This document shows positions 42,002 through 51,281 of a stretch of DNA of 64,000 nucleotides, piece after piece (positions within the stretch are counted from its first letter, which is position 1; every line of letters begins with the position of its first letter). The notes under the pieces are model-generated. The model worked only from the letters and a program-made list of their open reading frames with translations. It was not told the DNA's origin and searched no databases. This stretch comes from Bermanella sp034110565 (lineage in GTDB: Bacteria > Pseudomonadota > Gammaproteobacteria > Pseudomonadales > Oceanobacteraceae), in assembly GCA_034110565.1 (NCBI GenBank), contig JAWUYY010000015.1, positions 1-64,000 of the forward strand. The letters are read 5' to 3'. Position numbers and translations under genes: made by a program.

Positions 42002-42280
42002 TTACAGGATCTAAACGATAATAAGTCCAAGTTATAGCAAGTATAGGCACCATAAATACACTGTATGCCCGTGATACCTGCTGGCTTGCAAGGGACATGG
42101 TAAGCCAAAGGGAGGTCCATTTTGGTCTTTTTCTGGCCTGCCTATTCGCCTAGATTGGATTTTCTGGCATAATCGCGCACCTAAAAATTGCAATTCGCTT
42201 GAGGCTTACGCACCTTGAGCGGTAATGTTTTCAGTTAACTGGCCATAAGCCGGTAACTTACTTTTGTTGGATTGGGCACT

Positions 42281-43816
42281 ATGACCACCGTTTACACCGA
42301 TCTTTCTTCTGCTGTTTTAGTAGAAAAAGCACTAGAGCGCGGCGAAGGCCGTCTACAAGACAATGGCGCATTTGTTGTTGAGACTGGTGCCCGTACAGGC
42401 CGCTCGCCAAAAGATCGTTATATTGTTCAAGAGCCGAGCACGTCTGACGCAATCGATTGGGGCAATGTGAACCGTCCTTTCGACGCCGACAAGTTCGACG
42501 CCCTTTGGGATCGCGTAGAAGCCTACCTAGATCAGCATGACAAATTTGTATCTGAAGTGCACGTAGGCGCAGATCCACAACACTACCTACCGATTAAAAT
42601 GACCACACAGACTGCTTGGCAGAATCTGTTTGGCCGTAACCTTTTCATTCGTCCAGATACGTTTAACCCTTCTGACAAAGAAGAGTGGCAAATTCTGAAC
42701 GTAGTGGGCTTTGAATGTGTGCCTGAGCGTGATGGTACTAATTCTGATGGTTGTGTGATTCTTAACTTCGCAAAACGTAAAGTGCTACTTGCTGGTATGC
42801 GTTACGCAGGTGAAATGAAAAAAGCCATGTTCTCTGTACAAAACTTCTTACTACCTGAAAAAGACGTGCTACCGATGCACTGTTCAGCCAACGTAGGTGA
42901 AGATGGCGATACGTGCTTGTTCTTTGGTCTGTCTGGTACAGGTAAGACCACGTTATCTGCTGACCAAAGTCGTTACCTAATTGGTGATGACGAGCATGGC
43001 TGGGGTAAAGGTTCAGTATTCAATATCGAAGGCGGTTGCTATGCAAAAACCATCGATCTTTCTAAGAAAAATGAGCCAGTTATCTGGGACGCCATTAAAT
43101 TCGGTGCCATCGTTGAAAACGTAGTAGTGGATCCTAAAACTCGCGTTGCGGATTACAATGATGTTTCTTTAACTGAAAATGGTCGTTGTGCATATCCACT
43201 TGAGCACATCGAAAAGCGTGTTCTTGAGAACCGTGCTGGCGAGCCAAAAGCCGTTATCTTTTTAACGTGTGATATGACGGGTGTGTTGCCTCCTGTTTCG
43301 ATTCTTTCTAAAGAACAAGCGGCTTATCACTTCTTGTCGGGTTATACCGCACTGGTTGGTTCTACCGAAATGGGTGGATCTAAAGGCCTTAAGTCTACTT
43401 TCTCTACTTGCTTTGGTGCGCCTTTCTTTCCGCGTCCAGCAGGTGAATACGCTGAGCTTCTAATGAAGCGTGTAACTGAATTCGACTCACAAGTTTACCT
43501 AGTTAACACTGGTTGGACTGGTGGTCCTAATGGTGCAGGTGGTGAGCGTTTCTCTATACCAACGACTCGTGCGGTTATCGCAGCGATTCAGTCTGGTGTG
43601 TTACGTGATGCGGATACCAATACAACACCTGTATTTGGCCTGAAAGTACCTAAGGCAGTTGAAGGTGTCGATACTAAATTGCTAAACCCTATCGATGCTT
43701 GGACTGATAAAGCTAAGTTTGAAGAAGTAGCCGCGGGTCTTGCTAAGCAATTCGTTGACAACTTTAAGAAATACGATGTATCTGATGCGATTCGCGCAGC
43801 GGGTCCTCAGTTATAA
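42281..43816 (+). CDS. pckA: Phosphoenolpyruvate carboxykinase (ATP)
   Basis: PckA turns oxaloacetate and ATP into PEP, the first committed step of gluconeogenesis. The 511-residue protein has the kinase P-loop GLSGTGKTTLSAD, the metal site DDEHGWG and the RTGRSPKDRYIV substrate loop. A TTG at 42272 is in frame, but the ATG at 42281 (MTTVYTDLSS) fits the family start. A CATAAT -10-like box at 42168-42173 is the only promoter hint in the 270-base leader. A strong terminator follows. Confidence 0.97.
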   Translation: MTTVYTDLSSAVLVEKALERGEGRLQDNGAFVVETGARTGRSPKDRYIVQEPSTSDAIDWGNVNRPFDADKFDALWDRVEAYLDQHDKFVSEVHVGADPQHYLPIKMTTQTAWQNLFGRNLFIRPDTFNPSDKEEWQILNVVGFECVPERDGTNSDGCVILNFAKRKVLLAGMRYAGEMKKAMFSVQNFLLPEKDVLPMHCSANVGEDGDTCLFFGLSGTGKTTLSADQSRYLIGDDEHGWGKGSVFNIEGGCYAKTIDLSKKNEPVIWDAIKFGAIVENVVVDPKTRVADYNDVSLTENGRCAYPLEHIEKRVLENRAGEPKAVIFLTCDMTGVLPPVSILSKEQAAYHFLSGYTALVGSTEMGGSKGLKSTFSTCFGAPFFPRPAGEYAELLMKRVTEFDSQVYLVNTGWTGGPNGAGGERFSIPTTRAVIAAIQSGVLRDADTNTTPVFGLKVPKAVEGVDTKLLNPIDAWTDKAKFEEVAAGLAKQFVDNFKKYDVSDAIRAAGPQL

Positions 43817-43847
43817 GTTATTAAATTCCTCACCCTAGGGATTTATG

Positions 43848-43878
43848 AAGGCGCAACCTAGTTGCGCCTTTTTTTATG
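43848..43878 (+). terminator. Terminator after pckA
   Basis: The perfect arms AAGGCGCAAC and GTTGCGCCTT enclose CTA and lead into T7. Confidence 0.9.
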
Positions 43879-44101
43879 GGTAAAAATACGTTAATTTTTT
43901 GTGTATCAAACAATGCAGATTTGCCTTATAGCCGTTATTCGCTGCTTTTTGTGTGCTTAAAAAAACAGCCTGTGTCTTGCTCTTAAAACCTTCCTTTTAA
44001 TGCCAATTCAAACCAGTAATTTTGCTCCTTGTGCTTTATAATTCATGGCTACCTGCCAAGTGGGTTCGACAGGTCATAACAATAATGTACATGAGTGGTT
44101 T

Positions 44102-46432
44102 ATGGATCGTATATTTCAAACATTAGCAACTGAGCTGAATGTACAGCTAACACAAATCGTATCGTCAGTGGCCTTACTTGATGAAGGTGCCACCGTCCCG
44201 TTTATTTCCCGATACCGTAAAGAAGTCACTGGTGGTATGGACGATGGTCAATTACGTACATTAGAAGAACGTCTGCGCTATTTGCGTGAGATGGAAGATC
44301 GCCGTACTTCTATTCTTAAAAGCATTGAAGAGCAAGGCAAGCTGACGGACGAGTTAAAAGGTCAGATTATGTTGGCGGATACCAAAAACCGTCTTGAAGA
44401 TTTGTATTTACCTTATAAACAAAAACGCCGTACTAAAGGTCAAATCGCCATTGAAGCAGGCATTGAACCCTTAGCCGATGCTTTGTTAGAAAACCCAGAA
44501 TTAAACCCAGAAAGTGAAGCGGCTAGTTTTGTTGATGCAGACAAAGGCTTCGCAGATGTAAAAGCCGTTTTAGATGGCGCTAAATTTATCCTGATGGAAC
44601 GCTTTGCTGAGAACGCAGACCTCATTCAGCGCTTGCGTGACTTTTTATGGCAAGAAGCCACATTAAGCGTTCGTGTCGTACCAGGCAAAGAAAATGAAGC
44701 GGCTAAATTCCAAGATTACTTTGAACACGATGAACCGTTAAATAAAGTACCAAGTCACCGAGCGTTAGCTATTTTACGCGGCCGTAATGAAGGTTTCTTA
44801 AGTTCTAATTTAGTCACGGGTGATCCAAGCGACAAATTAACCGCTAGTCCATGTGAAGCCATGGTCGCGAATTTTTATAAATTAGAATTTAACAATCGCC
44901 CAGCTGATAAATGGTTAGGTGAAGTTGTAAAGTGGACATGGCGTGTCAAGTTATTAACATCGTTAGAAAACGAACTAATCACTCGTGTTCGTGAAAGTGC
45001 AGAAGAACACGCTATTAAAGTGTTCGCTACCAACTTAAAAGATTTATTAATGGCTGCACCAGCAGGTCATAAAGCGACAATCGGTTTGGATCCAGGTTTA
45101 CGTACGGGTGTAAAAGTAGCGGTTGTAGATGCAACCGGTAAGGTGATGGATCATGGTGTAATGTATCCAACCCCTCCGAAAAATCAAATCGCGCAAAGTA
45201 AGGCTGCATTAAAGGCATTATGCGAAAAATATAATGTAGGTTTGATCGCCATTGGTAATGGTACTGGGAGTCGCGAAACGGATCGTGTAGTGGCTGAGTT
45301 CATTAACGAAAACCCAAGTCTTAAAGTACAAAAAATTGTGGTCAGTGAAGCAGGCGCATCTATTTATAGCGCATCAGAATTGGCTGCAAAAGAATTCCCA
45401 GACTTAGACGTAACCATTCGTGGTGCTATTTCAATCGCCCGTCGCTTGCAGGACCCGTTAGCGGAACTTGTGAAAATTGAGCCTAAAGCCATTGGTGTGG
45501 GTCAATATCAGCATGATGTTTCTCAATCTGCGTTAGCACGTTCCCTAGACGCCGTGGTTGAAGACTGTGTGAACGCCGTGGGCGTGGATTTAAATACCGC
45601 GTCTGTGCCCTTGCTAACTAAGGTGTCTGGTTTAAACAGCACAATTGCCAGTAATATAGTGGCCTTCCGTGAAGAGAACGGCGCATATAAAAGCCGAACG
45701 GATTTGAAAAAAGTACCTCGTTTAGGTGGTAAAACATTTGAGCTTGCCGCGGGCTTTTTGAAAATAGCTAATGGCAAAAATCCATTGGATGCCAGTTCCG
45801 TTCACCCTGAGTCATATGATGTTGTGAAGCAAATTGCGGCCAAAGCCCAAAAAGATGTGAAATCAATCATTGGTGATAGTCAGTTTTTAACGGCGGTAAA
45901 TGCCAGTGAATTTGTGACAGATCAAGTTGGCTTGCCAACGATAAAAGATATATTGGCTGAACTTGAAAAACCCGGTCGTGATCCACGCCCTGAATTCATT
46001 ACCGCTGAATTTAAAGAAGGCGTAGAAGAGATTAAAGATCTACGCGATGACATGATTCTAGAGGGCGTGGTGACGAATGTAACGGCCTTTGGTGCATTTG
46101 TAGATGTGGGTGTACATCAAGACGGTTTGGTACATATTTCCATGATGAGTGATAAATTTATCGATGACCCCCGTGAAGTGGTAAAAGCCGGTGATGTGGT
46201 GAAGGTTAAGGTAATGGAAGTGGATGCACCGCGAAAACGTATTGCCATGTCTATGCGTATGAGCGATAACGCTAGCGACTATCAAGCGGAAAAAGCCACA
46301 CCAAGAGGTGAGCGTAAGCCGCGTAATGCTGCGCTGCGTCAGCACTCCAGCCAGCCCCAAGCGCCGGCTGCCAATAATGGAATGGCCGCATTATTTGCCC
46401 AAGCGCAGAAAAAGAAAGGTAAGCGCTTGTAG
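44102..46432 (+). CDS. tex: Transcription accessory protein Tex
   Basis: Tex (YhgF) is a nucleic acid-binding protein thought to act with RNA polymerase. The 776-residue length is standard. Domains: N-terminal helical Tex region (PFISRYRKEVTGGMDDGQL), a YqgF-like RNase H fold (TIGLDPGLRTGVKVAVVD), tandem helix-hairpin-helix (LNTASVPLLTKVSGL, LKKVPRLGGKTFELAAGFL) and an S1 domain (NVTAFGAFVDVGVHQDGLVHIS) with a Lys/Arg-rich tail. The frame extends upstream to 44045, but ATG 44102 gives the family N-terminus MDRIFQTLA. Confidence 0.96.
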   Translation: MDRIFQTLATELNVQLTQIVSSVALLDEGATVPFISRYRKEVTGGMDDGQLRTLEERLRYLREMEDRRTSILKSIEEQGKLTDELKGQIMLADTKNRLEDLYLPYKQKRRTKGQIAIEAGIEPLADALLENPELNPESEAASFVDADKGFADVKAVLDGAKFILMERFAENADLIQRLRDFLWQEATLSVRVVPGKENEAAKFQDYFEHDEPLNKVPSHRALAILRGRNEGFLSSNLVTGDPSDKLTASPCEAMVANFYKLEFNNRPADKWLGEVVKWTWRVKLLTSLENELITRVRESAEEHAIKVFATNLKDLLMAAPAGHKATIGLDPGLRTGVKVAVVDATGKVMDHGVMYPTPPKNQIAQSKAALKALCEKYNVGLIAIGNGTGSRETDRVVAEFINENPSLKVQKIVVSEAGASIYSASELAAKEFPDLDVTIRGAISIARRLQDPLAELVKIEPKAIGVGQYQHDVSQSALARSLDAVVEDCVNAVGVDLNTASVPLLTKVSGLNSTIASNIVAFREENGAYKSRTDLKKVPRLGGKTFELAAGFLKIANGKNPLDASSVHPESYDVVKQIAAKAQKDVKSIIGDSQFLTAVNASEFVTDQVGLPTIKDILAELEKPGRDPRPEFITAEFKEGVEEIKDLRDDMILEGVVTNVTAFGAFVDVGVHQDGLVHISMMSDKFIDDPREVVKAGDVVKVKVMEVDAPRKRIAMSMRMSDNASDYQAEKATPRGERKPRNAALRQHSSQPQAPAANNGMAALFAQAQKKKGKRL

Positions 46433-46450
46433 TTTTGAACTAAACTAACA

Positions 46451-46480
46451 GCGTGTATTCGAATGTGAATGCACGCTTAT
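46451..46480 (+). terminator. Hairpin after tex
   Basis: The arms GCGTGTATTC and GAATGCACGC pair with one wobble around GAATGT. The run after it is only TTATT, so it may be a weak terminator. Confidence 0.45.
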
Positions 46481-46529
46481 TAGGATAGAGTGTTGCGCTT
46501 AGCTTGTTTTTATCCTCATATAAGCTGGC

Positions 46530-46535
46530 TATAAT
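46530..46535 (+). promoter_or_regulatory. Candidate gshA -10 box
   Basis: TATAAT lies 33 bases upstream of the gshA TTG start. No good -35 box is found at the expected spacing; TTTTTA at 46507-46512 is the nearest. Confidence 0.35.
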
Positions 46536-46567
46536 CGCCCTAATTTATATCTTAAGGATATTCTCCT

Positions 46568-48130
46568 TTGTCTCAGTTCCTCCCATTCGACCAAGTACTT
46601 ACGAACTTGCAAGCGGTCCCGCCTTCTGCCTTACGGTTTTCCCGTGGTATCGAGAAAGAAGGTTTGCGAGTAAATGCTGACGCCCATATTAATCCTGAGC
46701 CTCATCCGCAGGCCCTAGGCAGTACACTGACTCATCCGAGCATTACTACCGACTATAGCGAGGCTCTAATGGAGTTTATTACTCCAGTGAAGCACAGCGC
46801 TGATGAGGTGCTGGCTTTTTTGGATGATGTACAGCGCTTCAGTTATCAACATTTGCCTAATCAGTATATCTGGCCTGCGTCCATGCCAGGGGTGATCGAA
46901 GATGAACTAGATGTGCCTATTGCTTATTACGGTAAATCCAATGTGGGAACACTCAAGCACGTTTACCGACATGGTTTATGGCATCGTTATGGCCGCAAGA
47001 TGCAATGTATTGCGGGCTTGCACTATAACTACTCAATCTCTGATGAGTTATGGCAAATAATCGCGGATTGGAAAGGCGAAACCCTAGATAAAGATTTTGT
47101 CAGCAAAGAGTACTTTGGCTTAGTTCGTAATTTTCGTCGCTACTCTTGGTTATTGTTATATTTGTTTGGTGCCAGTCCTGCCATTGATGCTAGTTTTTTA
47201 ATAGGTGAAGAGCACGATCTTGAGAAATGGGACGATTCAACATTCTATGCTCCCTATGCAACGAGCTTACGCATGAGTGGCTTGGGTTATCAGAACAATG
47301 CCCAAGACGATCTATTTGTTTGCTTTAACGGCTTACCGACTTATACACAAACACTTAAGACCGCTATGCATCACTCTATGCCGCAATATGAAGCTATGGG
47401 TGTGGAAGAAAATGGTGTGTATAAACAGCTTAATACCAACTTGCTACAGATAGAAAACGAATACTATTCCGATATTCGACCAAAACGAAACAGCAAGAAT
47501 GGTGAAAAACCTTTAACGGCGCTAAATGAATATGGTGTTGAGTATATTGAAGTGCGATGCTTGGATTTAAACCCATTTGAAGCACAAGGCGCAAACCGCG
47601 AACAAATTAACTTTATGGATGTGTTTTTAGCTTATTGCTTGTTAAGTCCTAGTGAACAATTAAGCGATAGCGAATGCGCAGAAGTTTCTGAAAATCAAAA
47701 GCGTGTTGTGGTTGAGGGGCGTCACCCTGAGTTTACTTTACAGCGATTGGGCAACAGTATTCGTTTACAAGATTGGGGACGCGAATTACTCAACGAGATG
47801 GAGCCATTAGCAAAATTATTGGATGACAAACAAGGTGGCCGTGACATGCAAGATGCCTTGCACATTATGACGCAGCGAATTGAAGACTCATCGCTTACGC
47901 CAAGTGCGCAAGTGTTGGCAAAAATGAAGCAGAAAAATCAATCGTTTACCGAGTTTGCATTGCAACAAGCCAAGCAAGTCGCCGAGTACTTTAAGACACC
48001 TGTAAGTGACGAACGTAATGCTCATTGGTCAAAGCTTGCGCAAGCTTCTATTGAGCAACAGCACGAAATTGAGGCAGAAGACACGTTGTCTTTTCCCCAA
48101 TATTTAGCCGAATACCTTGCTAAAACGTGA
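46568..48130 (+). CDS. gshA: Glutamate-cysteine ligase
   Basis: GshA joins glutamate and cysteine, the first step of glutathione synthesis. The 520-residue protein is the gammaproteobacterial type, with RFSRGIEKEGLRVN at the N-terminus, TDYSEALMEFITP and YIEVRCLDLNPFEAQG at the ATP/substrate site. The start is TTG at 46568, ten bases after AAGGA (46554-46558); the encoded MSQFLPFDQ fits the family. The use of TTG may lower its expression. Confidence 0.96.
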   Translation: MSQFLPFDQVLTNLQAVPPSALRFSRGIEKEGLRVNADAHINPEPHPQALGSTLTHPSITTDYSEALMEFITPVKHSADEVLAFLDDVQRFSYQHLPNQYIWPASMPGVIEDELDVPIAYYGKSNVGTLKHVYRHGLWHRYGRKMQCIAGLHYNYSISDELWQIIADWKGETLDKDFVSKEYFGLVRNFRRYSWLLLYLFGASPAIDASFLIGEEHDLEKWDDSTFYAPYATSLRMSGLGYQNNAQDDLFVCFNGLPTYTQTLKTAMHHSMPQYEAMGVEENGVYKQLNTNLLQIENEYYSDIRPKRNSKNGEKPLTALNEYGVEYIEVRCLDLNPFEAQGANREQINFMDVFLAYCLLSPSEQLSDSECAEVSENQKRVVVEGRHPEFTLQRLGNSIRLQDWGRELLNEMEPLAKLLDDKQGGRDMQDALHIMTQRIEDSSLTPSAQVLAKMKQKNQSFTEFALQQAKQVAEYFKTPVSDERNAHWSKLAQASIEQQHEIEAEDTLSFPQYLAEYLAKT

Positions 48131-48231
48131 GGGGAGTCACAAATAGAATAGTCAAATTGCTCATTGGCTAAAATAGTCTAATGGTTTGCTTGATCTTAGG
48201 GCCTCGTGAGATAGATTTACCCAAAAGGCAT

Positions 48232-48447
48232 ATGGATGACGCTATGAAACTAGTGGAACCTCACTGGGATCTGGAAAATTTGGAAAAAGCTTACCGTCGC
48301 GGATTCATGGCAGGCATGGTGGGGAAAGAAGGTAATTCTTGTCCGCATAAAGCTGAAGTTGTTGTGAATGCATGGGAAGCAGGTTGGCAAGATGGCAAGG
48401 AACAATATGACATCAAACATGCCCCTACACTCAAACAGACCCTATAA
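48232..48447 (+). CDS. Ribosome modulation factor-like protein
   Basis: The core LEKAYRRGFMAGMVGKEGNSCPHKAE followed by NAWEAGWQDGKEQ (shown in part) aligns with RMF, whose E. coli form reads AHQRGYQAGIAGRSKEMCPY and GGWREA. RMF makes inactive 100S ribosome dimers in stationary phase. Here the N-terminus is acidic (VEPHWDLENLE) rather than the basic MKRQKRDRLE of RMF, which is odd for an rRNA-binding protein. The frame opens at 48181; ATG 48232 gives 71 residues like Pseudomonas RMF and has AAAAGG just upstream, with ATG 48244 as the alternative. A strong terminator follows at once. Confidence 0.7.
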   Translation: MDDAMKLVEPHWDLENLEKAYRRGFMAGMVGKEGNSCPHKAEVVVNAWEAGWQDGKEQYDIKHAPTLKQTL

Positions 48448-48476
48448 AAAAGGCCATGATTTCATGGCCTTTTTTA
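48445..48476 (+). terminator. Terminator after the RMF-like gene
   Basis: The perfect arms AAAAAAGGCCATGA and TCATGGCCTTTTTT enclose two bases. It overlaps the stop codon of the RMF-like gene and also faces the end of the FliL-like gene on the other strand. Confidence 0.9.
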
Positions 48477-48498
48477 TGCGCGTTCGATAAGTGATTAG

Positions 48499-48912
48499 TT
48501 AGTTTTGAGCCACGAAATTCTGGAAATATAAATCTTCGACATAGGGCATACCTTCTAACTCTGTCAGTAATGCTCTCACTTCATCTAATGCCACCTGGCG
48601 TAATTTTTCACGACCTTGTGGATCATTAACGGTAGATTCGCTCTGTTGGCTTAATAACAGAACCAATTGGTTACGAATATATGCTTGATGGTGATTTACT
48701 TTGCCAGCGGCCTCTGCGCCAACAACCCTTAATGCCACATCAGTACGGATGTATTTTAATCGACCTGTGACATTATCCCCATAATTGAGTACAAATGCGG
48801 GCTGTAAATGCACATATTGGGTGGTATTGCCGTCCCCTGGGGCTTGGGCTGCGTTAACTAGGCTGCTAAGACTGACCAAAGTCATTACAATCAAAATGCG
48901 AAATAATTTCAT
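48499..48912 (-). CDS. FliL-like secreted protein
   Basis: The C-terminal ~90 residues match the FliL domain: FVLNYGDNVTGRLKYIRTDVALRV, NHHQAYIRNQLVLLLSQQ and LRQVALDEVRALLTE (given as short parts). FliL normally anchors by one membrane helix near the flagellar stator. Here the N-terminus (MKLFRILIVMTLVSLSSLVNAAQ) looks like a cleavable signal peptide, so the protein may be free in the periplasm. The ATG at 48912 is chosen because AAGGA lies seven bases upstream; the open frame reaches 48963. No flagellar gene is nearby, so a flagellar role is unproven. Confidence 0.8.
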   Translation of the reverse strand: MKLFRILIVMTLVSLSSLVNAAQAPGDGNTTQYVHLQPAFVLNYGDNVTGRLKYIRTDVALRVVGAEAAGKVNHHQAYIRNQLVLLLSQQSESTVNDPQGREKLRQVALDEVRALLTELEGMPYVEDLYFQNFVAQN

Positions 48913-49038
48913 GCTGTGTTCCTTTTTACGTTTTCTGTCTTTAGCATAGAACAGCTTGAGCACCTTGCTGCAACCAAAGTCATAAACTTGTGTCTATGAC
49001 GGAACGCTTTTCTCATTGTCTACTAATTAAGGGTATTT

Positions 49039-49536
49039 ATGTTGCCATTATCTAATCGAATGATTTCTTTGGCTGTGTTTATCACGTGCATCGCGTTATT
49101 AGCCTGCGCTTATTACTTTGAATATGCGTTGCATATGGACCCTTGTCCTTTGTGCATCATGCAACGTATTGCTGTGTTATTGGTGGGGATCGCTGGATTA
49201 TTAGGATTTTTACTTGGGCGCAATCAAATTGCACGTTTATCAAGTGGTCTATTTATGTTGTTCAGCGCCTTGTTCGGTATAGGGGTTGCGGGACGTCATG
49301 TGTGGATTCAAAGTTTACCCGCAGACCAAGTGCCTACCTGCGGACCAAGTTTAGAATACATGGTAGAAACGTTACCTTTGGCTGATGTATTGACAGTGAT
49401 GTTACGAGGCAATGGCAATTGTGCTGACTCTCACTGGGCATTTTTAGGTCTGTCTATGCCGCAATGGCTGTTGGTATGGTTTGTAGGGTTTGTTTTTGTG
49501 GGGATTTATTTAGTGATAACAAGCAAAAAACAGTAG
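49039..49536 (+). CDS. dsbB: Disulphide bond formation protein DsbB
   Basis: DsbB reoxidises DsbA and passes electrons to quinones. The 165-residue protein has four membrane segments, the first periplasmic cysteine pair in CPLCIMQR and the second pair formed by Cys in VPTCGPSLEY and in NGNCADSHW. The C-terminal LSMPQWLLVWF is typical. It lies upstream of algQ as dsbH does in Pseudomonas. Confidence 0.94.
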   Translation: MLPLSNRMISLAVFITCIALLACAYYFEYALHMDPCPLCIMQRIAVLLVGIAGLLGFLLGRNQIARLSSGLFMLFSALFGIGVAGRHVWIQSLPADQVPTCGPSLEYMVETLPLADVLTVMLRGNGNCADSHWAFLGLSMPQWLLVWFVGFVFVGIYLVITSKKQ

Positions 49537-49712
49537 AAATGCGCCAACTATAAATAAAAAATTGAATACGCTTGTTAGCGATAATATTGTAAAAAATCAT
49601 TTAGCTCAAGCATTAAAAATATAGAAAAATTTGAGCTTGCAGCAGTCAAAACCTGTGCCTATATTGAATGAACTGGACCTAAGACCCATAAGTATAAGCA
49701 AGAGGATTGGCC

Positions 49713-50189
49713 ATGTTAGAAAGTTGCAAAGATGCAAAGGAACGTTGGGGTGGTGTACATTCATTAATTGACCGTTGGTTGAGTGAACGCCAAGGTATGT
49801 TAGTTTTGTATTGTGCGATTAAAGGGCTAAAACCCTATAGCCCACGAGAAACACCCCTGTCGGTGAAAGTACAAGCGTTTTGCCAGGTGCTGATGGATTA
49901 CTGTAGCGCAGGACATTTCGAAGTATATGACCAACTTGTACGTGAAGCTGAAGAGTTTAATGATGGCAGCATCGAATTAGCGAAGCATCATTATCCTCGC
50001 CTAGAAGAAATTACCGTTAAATGTGTAGAATTTAATGATAATTACGACAGTGCAGAACAATGTATCGAAAAACTAACAGAATTACCGAAAGCACTATCTG
50101 AGCTTGGTGAATTACTTGAAGAGCGTTTTGAATTAGAAGATGAGTTAATTGAAGCATTGCATAACGTTCACAAAGAAATGATTGCTTAA
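49713..50189 (+). CDS. algQ: Anti-sigma-70 factor Rsd/AlgQ
   Basis: AlgQ (Rsd) binds the housekeeping sigma factor in stationary phase; in Pseudomonas it also affects alginate. The 158-residue protein has family phrases MLESCKDAKERWGGVHSLID, WLSERQGMLVLYCAI, and QVLMDYCSAGHFEVYDQL. The frame opens at TTG 49707, but GAGGA (49702-49706) lies six bases before ATG 49713. Context with dsbB upstream and an AlgP-like gene 3 kb downstream matches Pseudomonas. Confidence 0.93.
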   Translation: MLESCKDAKERWGGVHSLIDRWLSERQGMLVLYCAIKGLKPYSPRETPLSVKVQAFCQVLMDYCSAGHFEVYDQLVREAEEFNDGSIELAKHHYPRLEEITVKCVEFNDNYDSAEQCIEKLTELPKALSELGELLEERFELEDELIEALHNVHKEMIA

Positions 50190-50226
50190 GAACCCTTCGC
50201 AAGTGGTTGCGTTAACCGCTTGGTGG

Positions 50227-50253
50227 TTAATAGACGTCTTAGACGTCTATTAA
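50227..50253. promoter_or_regulatory. Perfect 12-base inverted repeat upstream of the WD40 gene
   Basis: TTAATAGACGTC and GACGTCTATTAA are perfect arms around TTA. A further partial AACGTCTAC follows. There is no T-run after the right arm, so an operator or protein-binding site is more likely than a terminator. Confidence 0.5.
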
Positions 50254-50333
50254 CGTCTACCTTCCTTCAGCTGCAAACCTGCCAAAAAATTCAGACTCGC
50301 CTACACTCTTAATAGAACGTAGGGATACAGATT

Positions 50334-51281
50334 ATGAAAACCAGTTTTATTATCTTAATTACATCATTATTAATAGCGTGCTCAAGTGGCGACAGTCCAA
50401 CTGAACAGTGGGAAATGGCTGTGCAAGGTGTTTATAGCGCTTGCTTGTCTTCCAATGGAGAGCACGTATTGGTCGGCTCAATTCATCATGGTGGCAGTTA
50501 CTGGCAAGTGAATCCAGCTGAACGCCTATATGATTGGAACCACAAAGCCGAAACCTTAACCGGGGTGTTGAGTTGTGCTTTGAGTGATAATGATCGTTAT
50601 GCCAGCACGGCTGAGCATCGGAAAATCGTATTGTGGAATGCTCAAAATGGTGAGGCATTTTGGTTATGGGAAGCGCCAGCTAATATTGAAGATATGGCAT
50701 TAAGTAATGACGGACAATTTGCATTACTAGGTTTAGATAATTATGAGGCGGTATTGTTCGATATTCAAAATGGTGGCGTTAAATTACGCATGCCTCATAA
50801 AGGTATTGTACAGGCGGTGAGTATGAGTCGTGATGGCCAATGGGCAATGACAGGTGGTGATGACTCAATGGTAAAAGTATGGAATCTTAGCAGCGGTAAA
50901 GAGGTTTACTCATGGGAACTGCATAATCAAATTAAGGTAGTGGCATTAACACATGATGGCCGCTTGGGTTTTGCTTCTAGCCACCGCGATGACAGCATAT
51001 TATGGAATTTATCCAGTGGTACAGAAATAGCTAAGTTGCCGCAAAAAAGTGGTTACTATCAAAGCGCCCGTTTTAACGATGCGGCAACTCAGTTATTAAC
51101 AGGTAGTTCCAGTGGCCAGGTGATTTTGTGGGATGTGGTGAAAGGACAAAAATTAAAAACGTGGCAGTTAGCTCCACGTAGTGGCTGGATAAATAAAGCG
51201 ACACAAGTGCTAGATGTCAGTTTTGCATCCAAGGGATATAAAGCCGTAGGTGCGAATGGATTAACATATCAGTTAGAGTAA
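50334..51281 (+). CDS. WD40-repeat lipoprotein
   Basis: The signal peptide MKTSFIILITSLLIACSSG ends in lipobox LIAC, so Cys16 is lipidated. The remaining ~300 residues form WD40-type beta-propeller repeats: KIVLWNAQNGE, MVKVWNLSSGK, SILWNLSSGTE and QVILWDVVKGQ occur at regular spacing of about 40-45 residues. It is likely an envelope scaffold protein; partners are unknown. Its stop codon is immediately followed by the stop of the convergent DUF4124 gene, with no bases between. Confidence 0.88.
   Translation: MKTSFIILITSLLIACSSGDSPTEQWEMAVQGVYSACLSSNGEHVLVGSIHHGGSYWQVNPAERLYDWNHKAETLTGVLSCALSDNDRYASTAEHRKIVLWNAQNGEAFWLWEAPANIEDMALSNDGQFALLGLDNYEAVLFDIQNGGVKLRMPHKGIVQAVSMSRDGQWAMTGGDDSMVKVWNLSSGKEVYSWELHNQIKVVALTHDGRLGFASSHRDDSILWNLSSGTEIAKLPQKSGYYQSARFNDAATQLLTGSSSGQVILWDVVKGQKLKTWQLAPRSGWINKATQVLDVSFASKGYKAVGANGLTYQLE

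Noticed and set aside
42145..42173. Promoter for pckA with CATAAT -10 box
   Set aside because: The -35 region at 17 bases is TTCGCC, a poor match; mentioned in the gene entry but not listed.
48499..48912. Evidence for a flagellar gene cluster
   Set aside because: Only the FliL-like gene is found; no other flagellar gene lies in the window.
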